Shown here: positions 1-5,352 of the stretch, piece by piece | Numbering within the stretch: the stretch's first letter is position 1 | Layout: each line of letters begins with the position of its first letter | NCBI GenBank assembly: GCA_964369805.1 | Contig: CAYJFM010000068.1 | Coordinates: 1 to 5,467, forward strand | Direction of reading: 5' to 3' | Length of the DNA stretch: 5,467 nucleotides | Source of the DNA: CAYJHC01 sp964369805 | Lineage (GTDB): Bacteria > Bacillota > Clostridia > Peptostreptococcales > Anaerovoracaceae | The notes under the pieces: generated by a model | Told to the model about the DNA's origin: nothing | Databases searched by the model: none | What the model saw: only the letters and a program-made list of their open reading frames with translations | Program-made: the position numbers and the translations under genes

Positions 1-704
1 TGCGGAGCAAACCACCCTACTAAATTAAACCCTGCGTGTTCAATGATACAAGGTACTACTGATTTGAATTTTTCAAAAAAGCAAATTGTAAAAAATACAG
101 TTATCCCTGTATATAGCATCCAAATGGGCGAGCCATGGCCGATTCCAAATAAAATAGCTGTTAAAATTGCAGCTACAATCAGAGGCATCCCTTGCTTAAA
201 CCGTGTATATATAAGTCCTCGAAAACAAATCTCCTCCACTACACTTGCAACAATTACAATTGATAAGAAGGATAACACTGGCGATACTCCATAAAAATCA
301 ACCTCTGTTTCCAAATAATCTTCATACCAAATTTCCGTGAAAGGAATAAGGTCAAAAAAAACATAGGTTATTGTAAAGTTAAAGGTTATTCCAAATATTA
401 ATAAGGGGATGATCGCCTTTCGAGGTATATTATTCAGATATATTTCTTTTTTTATTTGCTTGTTCCTAAATCTAAAAAAGAAACAAATTATCAGCAAAAA
501 TACCAAACTTGAAATAATTGAAAGTGTCGATGTATAATTAGGGTTTCTTTCAAAAGTTTCTATTATTGTATCAAAGTTTTTTTCAGAAAAAAAAGTCAAA
601 CAAAAACAGTAAAAAGCGATTATAAGAACAGCGATTATTACAGTTGAAAAATATGCAGAAAAATATAATAGACCTTTCAATATTGAAGTTACAGTTTTTT
701 TCAT
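1..704 (-). CDS. CPBP family intramembrane metalloprotease, partial (C-terminus beyond window)
   Basis: This is an integral membrane protein of the CPBP (CAAX protease/Abi/bacteriocin-immunity) family; 234 residues are present and the 3' end lies outside the window. All three conserved family motifs are visible: EExxxRG (E157, E158, R162, G163), FxxxH (F186, H190) and HxxxN (H223, N227). These form the glutamate/histidine active site in known members. Hydrophobic segments lie near residues 11-38, 61-78, 97-117, 143-155 and 174-188. It is the last visible gene of the unit headed by the C39 peptidase gene, 76 bases after the preceding stop. Family members prenyl-process proteins, protect against bacteriocins or clear membrane peptides; the neighbours favour a bacteriocin or peptide role, but that is inference. 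The start is uncertain. I chose ATG at 704 because AGAGGA lies upstream at good spacing. The frame stays open back to a TTG at 791, which would add a Glu-rich 29-residue extension and overlap the previous gene. Confidence 0.86.
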   Translation of the reverse strand, partial: MKKTVTSILKGLLYFSAYFSTVIIAVLIIAFYCFCLTFFSEKNFDTIIETFERNPNYTSTLSIISSLVFLLIICFFFRFRNKQIKKEIYLNNIPRKAIIPLLIFGITFNFTITYVFFDLIPFTEIWYEDYLETEVDFYGVSPVLSFLSIVIVASVVEEICFRGLIYTRFKQGMPLIVAAILTAILFGIGHGSPIWMLYTGITVFFTICFFEKFKSVVPCIIEHAGFNLVGWFAP

Positions 705-780
705 TTGAGATTCCTCTCTATATTCAACTTCTTCTAGTTCTTCTGTTACAATTTCAGTTTCTATGCTGGATATATATGCT

Positions 781-1422
781 TCATATTTCAAAAATCTCTG
801 CCATTGCTCTTAACCATGTTCCAAGAACAAAGATCCATGCCAATACACATAGGCTTCCAACTACCGCTTCTTTTCTTGTTTTTCTTTCATAGTTCTCAAT
901 TATGCCATTGCATGCTTGAGAGTTAAAAAAAATTCTTCCTATCAAATAATAAATCCCAAGACCCGCACATAAAACAACAATTAAAATTCCGGTCAAATAG
1001 TGTGTAGCATATTCTATAATATATGGTGCCCCCATAACGAGCATAATAATAGCAATGCTAAATTCGGCTATACTTAATAATATATTTTTCTTTTTTACTA
1101 TTTTAGAGTAGCCCAATTTTTTCAAATCTAATGAGTCTGTCGAATTCTTTTTGCCCTTCAATACCCAATAGTTTTTTTGACTTAGTACAATTTCTATTCC
1201 TTTTTTTTGAATTTCATTTTTTAACTTTTCAACTTCATCATTAGTTGCTGGTATTCTTATTACCCTGAGTTCCTCGCTTGATATATCAATAGAATCCGTT
1301 TCTAGTTCAAACTCTAAGCTTATAAACGTTATTCTTTTTAAAAACTCTTTATTCTTAGCTTTTGCATTAATATAATCATTGAACTCAGTTAAATCATCGT
1401 CCATAATATGTAACTTTTTCAT
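781..1422 (-). CDS. Hypothetical three-helix membrane protein (paralogue of the gene at 1449-2114)
   Basis: I do not recognise a named family. The 213-residue protein has a charged soluble N-terminal part (about 1-110) and three predicted transmembrane helices (about 113-136, 142-163 and 187-207), with no signal peptide. The start is supported by a strong AGAGGAGG site seven bases before the ATG. It lies 26 bases after the preceding gene, so the two are very probably cotranscribed. It shares its layout and two motifs with that neighbour: a strand-like segment ending in NYWVLKG (84-90), matching EYYILEG there, and IIENYERKTRK (174-184) just before helix 3, matching LIEDFENMMKS. The two are therefore probably diverged duplicates. 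Placement between a C39 peptidase and a CPBP protease makes an immunity or peptide-sensing membrane protein plausible; nothing in the sequence proves it. Confidence 0.85.
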   Translation of the reverse strand: MKKLHIMDDDLTEFNDYINAKAKNKEFLKRITFISLEFELETDSIDISSEELRVIRIPATNDEVEKLKNEIQKKGIEIVLSQKNYWVLKGKKNSTDSLDLKKLGYSKIVKKKNILLSIAEFSIAIIMLVMGAPYIIEYATHYLTGILIVVLCAGLGIYYLIGRIFFNSQACNGIIENYERKTRKEAVVGSLCVLAWIFVLGTWLRAMAEIFEI

Positions 1423-1448
1423 ATTAAAGCCTCCTCTAAATACTATTT

Positions 1449-2114
1449 TTACATCGTTAGGGCAACATTCATTATAAAAAGGAACACCACCACATACAAT
1501 ACTATTTGCAATCTCATTTTTGACTTCATCATATTTTCAAAATCTTCAATAAGTTCTTTTTCTGAAATGTTTTTCTTTACTCTAATATAGCCTAATGTTA
1601 ATCCTCCTAACAAAACTACAGCTATTATTCCTTGTATTATTAATATAATTTTATCTATATAAATAGTTATAGTTGGCTCCACATTAGCATTATGAAACAG
1701 CCACAGATAGCATGCAATCAATCCTATTACAAGTGTGCCTAAAGGTTTCAACCACCTCAAATATTTTCTCGTATACTTCTTTTTAATTTGGCACAGCACT
1801 TCTTCGCTGATTTTGTGAATTTTTTCTTTATCACCTTCTAAAATATAATATTCACTATTTTCAACTAAGCACACTCCTTCATAGTCTTTGATTTTTTCTC
1901 TTATTTTTTCTTTTCCGTTATAGTTCAAATCAACTACATCTATTACCTTTATTTGCTTATTTCCATTCCTATCTTTTTTTTCATTAGCAGAAAATGTTGC
2001 TTTGAACCATCCGATTTTGCCAATCATCCTATTATTTGTTTTATATAGTATATTTAAATATCTTTCAAACAGCTCTGTGTTTCTCGTGTAACTAAACCAT
2101 ATTTTTGTTTCCAT
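1449..2114 (-). CDS. Hypothetical three-helix membrane protein
   Basis: Unrecognised membrane protein of 221 residues, counted from ATG at 2114. I preferred this start to the TTG three bases upstream because AAGGA then sits eight bases away. The N-terminal half (about 1-115) is soluble and highly charged, with aromatic motifs such as KIWFSYTRN and WFKATF. Three hydrophobic helices follow at about 122-141, 152-178 and 200-218, the last ending almost at the C-terminus. The N-terminal half faintly recalls DUF2812-type domains, but I cannot confirm this by eye. The gene begins 28 bases after the stop of the truncated C39 peptidase gene and precedes its paralogue by 26 bases, consistent with one operon. 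Function unknown; peptide immunity or sensing is a guess from the neighbours. Confidence 0.85.
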   Translation of the reverse strand: METKIWFSYTRNTELFERYLNILYKTNNRMIGKIGWFKATFSANEKKDRNGNKQIKVIDVVDLNYNGKEKIREKIKDYEGVCLVENSEYYILEGDKEKIHKISEEVLCQIKKKYTRKYLRWLKPLGTLVIGLIACYLWLFHNANVEPTITIYIDKIILIIQGIIAVVLLGGLTLGYIRVKKNISEKELIEDFENMMKSKMRLQIVLYVVVFLFIMNVALTM

Positions 2115-2142
2115 CAATCTTTTCCTTCTTTAAAACAAGTTT

Positions 2143-2679
2143 TTACTTATATGCTATGTTGAGAATTCCTACAATTTGCACCGAGTATATGAACAATTTC
2201 TTTTGTGGTAGCAAAAGCTTTATAAATCTAAGAAAGATTTTTTCGGCTCTAATTTTTTCTTGTTCGAACTCTCCAGTAGGTATCATAATCACGAGTATGC
2301 CTGTGAAAGTACTCATAAATTCGTTAATCTTTACTTTAACTAAGTCCTTTCCTGGATCTCCTACTATTACATGCCTACTAGTAACCTTAAATACTACTGC
2401 AAAATGACTTAGCCCTTCTTTTGAAACAACATTTGCTATGCATGGCTTTGTAAATTTACTACGAAAGCCTGCTTCATCTACTTTTACAGCCTTGCTTTCA
2501 AAACCTAATTTTTCTGCACATTTACTTAATCCTATAAGGTTGGTTCCCTTAATATCAGTCCTCATCATGTCTCTTAGTCTTGTGATTGTTGTTTCTTTTT
2601 TATAATGTAAACATATCATAGCTAGACAGGCAGCTGCACAATCAGTTGCATCATGTTGCTTAACAAATGTATATTTCAT
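2143..2679 (-). CDS. C39 family cysteine peptidase domain, truncated from or separated from a bacteriocin ABC exporter
   Basis: The 178-residue product matches the N-terminal peptidase domain of peptidase-containing ABC transporters (LagD, ComA, LctT type), which cut double-glycine leaders from bacteriocins or signal peptides during export. Every catalytic element is visible: oxyanion Gln8, nucleophile Cys14 in TDCAAAC, His92 in SHFAVV and Asp108 in GDPG. Their spacing fits ComA (Q11, C17, H96, D112). Full exporters are around 700 residues; this one stops about 13 residues into the first membrane helix, after the LLLPQKKLFIY linker. The membrane and ATPase domains are absent, and only 28 bases separate the stop from the next gene. 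It is either a decayed exporter or a working stand-alone peptidase partnered with another transporter. It heads an apparent four-gene unit. AGGGG lies only three bases before the ATG, an unusually short ribosome-binding spacing, but this start matches the family N-terminus. Confidence 0.9.
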   Translation of the reverse strand: MKYTFVKQHDATDCAAACLAMICLHYKKETTITRLRDMMRTDIKGTNLIGLSKCAEKLGFESKAVKVDEAGFRSKFTKPCIANVVSKEGLSHFAVVFKVTSRHVIVGDPGKDLVKVKINEFMSTFTGILVIMIPTGEFEQEKIRAEKIFLRFIKLLLPQKKLFIYSVQIVGILNIAYK

Positions 2680-2701
2680 ATTCCCCTAACCGCGCCCTCT
2701 C

Positions 2702-2728
2702 TTCACACCTTCTTCACTTTTGTTTCAC
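2702..2728 (-). repeat. Three GTGAA direct repeats with an 11-bp period in the C39 operon leader
   Basis: On the minus strand the pentamer GTGAA starts at 2728, 2717 and 2706, so the period is exactly 11 bp (GTGAA-N6-GTGAA-N6-GTGAA). This geometry resembles direct-repeat sites of OmpR/PhoB-type response regulators, for example the GTTAA-N6-GTTAA site of SaeR. The repeats lie between the putative -10 box and the start codon, which would fit repression or a leader-RNA role better than activation. Chance within a purine-rich leader is possible. Confidence 0.45.
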
Positions 2729-2729
2729 G

Positions 2730-2759
2730 ATTTTATCATATTAATTATAATATTGTCAA
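2730..2759 (-). promoter_or_regulatory. Putative sigma-A promoter of the C39 peptidase operon
   Basis: On the minus strand a perfect -35 hexamer TTGACA (2759-2754) is followed, 18 bases later, by the -10-like TAAAAT (2735-2730). Transcription would start near 2723, giving a leader of about 45 bases before the C39 ATG at 2679. The -10 box is imperfect, and alternative registers in the A/T-rich stretch are possible. Confidence 0.55.
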
Positions 2760-2789
2760 TAATTCAGTTCAATTCATTAATTAATCAGC

Positions 2790-2810
2790 AATAAATAAAT
2801 AAATAAATAA
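2790..2810. repeat. (AATA)n tetranucleotide microsatellite
   Basis: Five consecutive AATA units plus one extra A lie in the gap between the AOR-unit terminator and the promoter of the C39 operon. Copy number may vary by slippage. It is outside the recognisable promoter hexamers, so no effect on expression is evident. Confidence 0.85.
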
Positions 2811-2855
2811 GTGCAAATTAGTCTCATATAGTCTTTTGCTTAGCCAATATAAAAC

Positions 2856-2895
2856 AGCCCGAAATTCAATCCTTCGTGAAATTGAATTTTGGGCT
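2856..2895 (-). terminator. Rho-independent terminator of the aor / ThiS-like unit
   Basis: A 15-bp stem (arms 2856-2870 and 2881-2895, one G-T wobble) encloses a 10-base loop. On the minus strand the stem is followed by GTTTTAT, a short U tract, whereas the plus-strand side is not T-rich, so it works for minus-strand transcription. It begins 45 bases past the stop codon of the ThiS-like gene and separates the AOR unit from the C39 operon. Confidence 0.88.
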
Positions 2896-2940
2896 ATTAA
2901 AATGTTATAATGTGCTTTTTCTAAGTTTTTTCCTTTTAGA

Positions 2941-3135
2941 CTATCCGCCTGCCATTATTTTTAGAATTTTAATATTGTCACCTTCTTGTATTGTATAGGT
3001 GTCGTACTCTGATTTTAAAAGCTGTCTTCCATTGACCCACACAGCTGGTCTTTTGTTGTTTCTTAGCTCCAGAATTTTTCTAATAGTTGTGCCTTCCTCT
3101 AAGTTTTCTTCTTTCTTGTTTACAATTACTTTCAT
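2941..3135 (-). CDS. ThiS/MoaD-like sulfur-carrier protein linked to AOR
   Basis: This small ubiquitin-fold protein has 64 residues, close to ThiS length and shorter than MoaD. It begins MKVIVNKK, has the conserved core segment AVWVNG (31-36) and EGDNIKIL (51-58), and ends with Gly63-Gly64. In ThiS/MoaD that C-terminal Gly-Gly is adenylated and thiocarboxylated to carry sulfur. ATG at 3135 is chosen over the TTG at 3141 because AGG then lies seven bases upstream. The gene starts 12 bases after the aor stop and is followed by a terminator, so it is cotranscribed only with aor. No thiamine genes are nearby. It probably supplies sulfur for the pyranopterin dithiolene of the tungsten/molybdenum cofactor, or otherwise assists AOR maturation; this role is inferred from context. 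A matching MoeB/ThiF-like activating enzyme is not in the window. Confidence 0.88.
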   Translation of the reverse strand: MKVIVNKKEENLEEGTTIRKILELRNNKRPAVWVNGRQLLKSEYDTYTIQEGDNIKILKIMAGG

Positions 3136-3147
3136 ACTCAAACCTAT

Positions 3148-5025
3148 CTAAATCCAATCAAGCCCTAGCTTTTTCACTGTAGCTTCTGTGGGAATACCTG
3201 TAGTAACATCCCAGCCTGCATATTGGTAATAAGCATCGAGTGCTTCTTTAAAGTCTTCTTCTTTAAGCTGGGCTACCTCTCCATCATTATATTTTATTGG
3301 CAGAAATGCCTTTTTCGGCACGGTATCATCTGCCCTTGTAATTCCATTAGCATTGTTAAAGAGTCTCATCATAACAATTCTTCTTTCTCCAATTTCTTGG
3401 AGTTCTTCAATAGTTGCATCCCAGCCAATTCCATATTTACAGAAGTCTAGCAAGTCACCAGGCCCATATAATTGCCAAGATGGTCCCCAAGCAAATTGAC
3501 ATAGGCAAAGTGTATCCATTACTGAGTAAAATTTTTGTGTTGTATATGCAAACTTTGCTTTATTCTCATTAAGAACTCCATACTCATCACATTTTTCAAA
3601 GGACTCTAACATACTTGGCCAAATCCAGTTTTGATCATCATCAGGTGCCATAAGAGCTGGGTCATGTTCTGAGGATTGATGGTCAGCTCCAAAAGGATTC
3701 ACTGCATAATTTACAATCAAATTCGGCTTCATTTGTACCATGTGAGCTGGCCATTCTTGCTTTTTGCAAGCAACAACTAGATCAAGTGCTTCCTTTCCGA
3801 ATTTTTCTGCTGCCCTATAGCTTCCTTCGGCTAATAAGTTTCCCACACCTTCTTCTCTTAAAGCAATTTTTTTAATTAAAGGTGCAAAGGCAGCACTATT
3901 TCCAAAGTTAAGTTCTATGCCGTCTAAGTCTTCTTTTTTCAGTATACCATTTTCATAGCAGTCCATTGCCCATGCAATTGTAGCGCCGCAAGAAATTGTA
4001 TCAAGGCCGTACATATTACAGAGCTGATTCGCTTCGCAAATATCTGCAAGATTAGTACTACCACAGTAAGACCCAAAAGTTGCACAGGTTTCATATTCAG
4101 GGCCTCCATACTCAGGGTCCGCTTTACCTTCGATTTCAACAGCTGCCTTACACCTAATAGCACAGGCAAAGCATGTTTCTCTTTCCTTAAGAGCCCCTTC
4201 CTTAATGGCAACTCCACCTGTTTCTTCCCAATTTTCTAAAGTTCCAGCATTCCAATTGTATGAAGGCAAAAATCCTTCTCCACCATTTCCTTCTACTGTA
4301 TCAGCAGAGCCATAAGCGGCAAGACCTTCAATTGTAGGGTTTGCTGCCATTCTTTCTCTAACATTCTTTGTAAGTAGCTTCATTCCATCAGGATCTACCG
4401 CTTTGCATGGAGGTTTTTTCTGCACAACAAAAGCTTTAAGTTTTTTAGAACCCATTACAGCTCCTACACCGTTTCTTCCATTAGCTCTACTTCTTTGGTG
4501 CATTATTGCAGCATATTTTACCAGATTTTCTCCACCTGGCCCAATTACAGAAGCTTCAAATTTATTATGCCCAAGGTCTTCTGCAATGCCATCTTCGGTG
4601 TCTCCAGTTATCTTTCCCCAAAGATTACTAGCATCACGCAGTTCTACATGTTCTTCATTAATATATAAATAGGTTGGCGTTTCTGAAATACCCGAAATGA
4701 CAACTGCATCATATCCATTTCCCTTTAATGCTGCAGGAATGTACCCTCCAACTTGGGAGTCTCCGCAGGTTCCAGTCAGCGGACTTTTAGTTGTAACATT
4801 CATTCTGCTTTGACCACTAATTGGTATTCCTGTAAGAGGTGATACGGAGAATATTAATAAATTCTCAGGACTATATGCATCTACTTTAGGATCCATATTT
4901 TTTAACATTAAATACATACCCAGCGCAGATCCACCTGGGTATTTTCTATAAGTTTCTTCATCTAATATTTCTGTTTTTGTAGATTTTGTAGTCAGATTGA
5001 CAAATAAGATTTTACCTTTTTTCAT
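3148..5025 (-). CDS. aor: Aldehyde:ferredoxin oxidoreductase (tungsten- or molybdenum-pterin enzyme)
   Basis: The enzyme interconverts aldehydes and carboxylates using ferredoxin in the cytoplasm. It is full length at 625 residues, close to the usual 600-630. The N-terminal AFOR domain covers about 1-205, with GQSRMNVTTKSPLTG (71-85) and the RANGRNGVGAVMGSK block (180-194). The C-terminal domain follows. The [4Fe-4S] ligands appear as CxxCxxxC (C285, C288, C292) plus C509 in DTLCLCQF. The paired pterin-binding motifs DxxGL(D/C) appear as NMYGLD (337-342) and DTLCLC (504-509). The first has Asn for Asp and the second Cys for Gly. GADH (446-449) carries the conserved His near the metal. A strong AAGGAGG lies four bases before the ATG. 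The leader holds a Moco/Tuco-like riboswitch, and a ThiS-like gene follows 12 bases downstream. Metal choice (W or Mo) and the preferred aldehyde cannot be read from the sequence. Confidence 0.97.
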   Translation of the reverse strand: MKKGKILFVNLTTKSTKTEILDEETYRKYPGGSALGMYLMLKNMDPKVDAYSPENLLIFSVSPLTGIPISGQSRMNVTTKSPLTGTCGDSQVGGYIPAALKGNGYDAVVISGISETPTYLYINEEHVELRDASNLWGKITGDTEDGIAEDLGHNKFEASVIGPGGENLVKYAAIMHQRSRANGRNGVGAVMGSKKLKAFVVQKKPPCKAVDPDGMKLLTKNVRERMAANPTIEGLAAYGSADTVEGNGGEGFLPSYNWNAGTLENWEETGGVAIKEGALKERETCFACAIRCKAAVEIEGKADPEYGGPEYETCATFGSYCGSTNLADICEANQLCNMYGLDTISCGATIAWAMDCYENGILKKEDLDGIELNFGNSAAFAPLIKKIALREEGVGNLLAEGSYRAAEKFGKEALDLVVACKKQEWPAHMVQMKPNLIVNYAVNPFGADHQSSEHDPALMAPDDDQNWIWPSMLESFEKCDEYGVLNENKAKFAYTTQKFYSVMDTLCLCQFAWGPSWQLYGPGDLLDFCKYGIGWDATIEELQEIGERRIVMMRLFNNANGITRADDTVPKKAFLPIKYNDGEVAQLKEEDFKEALDAYYQYAGWDVTTGIPTEATVKKLGLDWI

Positions 5026-5042
5026 TTTTCCTCCTTATAAAT

Positions 5043-5118
5043 CTCTTCGTATTTTTATACTTAGTTAGATTTTTTACAGCCATTTACGAAGAGTATGCTC
5101 CAAAATAGAGTCTATACT
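5043..5118 (-). promoter_or_regulatory. Possible expression platform: two overlapping hairpins between riboswitch and aor ribosome-binding site
   Basis: Just after the riboswitch-like region, hairpin A pairs AGTAT (5118-5114) with ATACT (5096-5092) and CTC (5110-5108) with GAG (5100-5098). Hairpin B pairs CTCTTCGTA (5093-5085) with its perfect complement at 5051-5043, ending five bases before the AAGGAGG of aor. A and B share bases 5093-5092, so their full forms exclude each other. Neither is followed by a U tract, which points to control of translation or RNA stability rather than termination. Confidence 0.4.
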
Positions 5119-5122
5119 TTTT

Positions 5123-5202
5123 CTCCTTCGCAAAATGGCAGGCGCAAAACCTCTTCTGCACCCTTTGGCCTTATACACACTTTAGGGTTATAAGGCTCGG
5201 AG
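5123..5202 (-). ncRNA. Moco/Tuco-like riboswitch (molybdenum or tungsten cofactor RNA motif) in the aor leader
   Basis: The minus-strand leader folds around a closing stem CTCC (5202-5199) with GGAG (5126-5123). It continues with CGAGCC and a perfect 8-bp stem GCCTTATA/TATAAGGC (5196-5189 with 5175-5168). Next come CAAAGGG (5167-5161), a short GCAG/CTGC pairing (5159-5156 with 5141-5138), and CCATTTTGCGAA before the closing strand. The blocks CCGAGCC, GGCCAAAGGG and CCATT-GCGAA match my memory of the Moco RNA motif. Known members precede molybdenum-cofactor and, in the Tuco variant, tungsten-cofactor genes, so placement directly ahead of aor fits very well. The assignment rests on pattern recall and hand folding, not a covariance-model score. 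Confidence 0.7.
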
Positions 5203-5217
5203 TAATTTTATAAGTTG

Positions 5218-5247
5218 ATTATATATCAGCAAAACTAAATATGTCAA
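5218..5247 (-). promoter_or_regulatory. Consensus sigma-A promoter of the aor unit
   Basis: The minus strand carries a perfect -35 hexamer TTGACA (5247-5242), an 18-base spacer and a perfect -10 hexamer TATAAT (5223-5218). The expected start of transcription, near 5211, lies just ahead of the riboswitch-like element. The leader before the aor ATG at 5025 is therefore about 185 bases long. Confidence 0.82.
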
Positions 5248-5257
5248 ACTATTTAGT
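5234..5257. promoter_or_regulatory. Operator-like inverted repeat centred on the aor -35 box
   Basis: ACTAAATA (5234-5241) and its exact complement TATTTAGT (5250-5257) flank an 8-base spacer that contains the whole -35 hexamer. A perfect 8-bp dyad in this position is what a repressor operator would look like. The A/T-rich sequence lowers its significance, and no candidate regulator gene is in the window. Confidence 0.5.
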
Positions 5258-5298
5258 CATTAATTTGCCTGCTGGGCTCAATACACCAAACTTATACA

Positions 5299-5336
5299 AA
5301 TACCCCATGAAACTAGTTAAATTTTCACGGGGTATT
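5299..5336 (-). terminator. Probable terminator of the upstream acidic-tail gene
   Basis: A 14-bp stem (5299-5312 with 5323-5336) encloses a 10-base loop. As minus-strand RNA the only irregular pair is a G-U wobble, while plus-strand RNA would have an A-C mismatch, favouring minus-strand use. It lies 16 bases after the stop codon at 5353-5355. The following T tract (TATTTGTAT) is modest, so termination may be incomplete. Confidence 0.68.
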
Positions 5337-5352
5337 ATTGTTTGTATTAATA

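Noticed and set aside
43..892. Plus-strand open frames at 43-294 and 644-892
   Set aside because: They lie opposite the CPBP gene and its neighbour, whose motifs and ribosome-binding sites are clear; they lack family motifs of their own.
2118..2142. Search for remnants of the missing ABC transporter domains after the C39 stop
   Set aside because: The gap is too short, and neither Walker motifs nor an ABC signature is seen downstream on the minus strand.
2105..2407. Plus-strand open frame opposite the C39 peptidase domain
   Set aside because: The minus strand carries the complete C39 catalytic set over the same bases, so this is an antisense shadow.
2790..2810. (AATA)n run considered as a CRISPR-like or origin-type repeat
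   Set aside because: The unit is only four bases with no spacers and no DnaA-box cluster; it is a simple microsatellite.
2856..2895. Long inverted repeat considered as the end of a mobile element
   Set aside because: The arms are adjacent, enclose only ten bases and are followed by a T tract on the minus strand, fitting a terminator; no transposase or target duplication is visible.
3223..4672. Other open frames inside aor (plus 3223-3450, plus 4403-4672, minus 3939-4217)
   Set aside because: All are contained within a full-length AOR with recognisable motifs and have no independent start signals.
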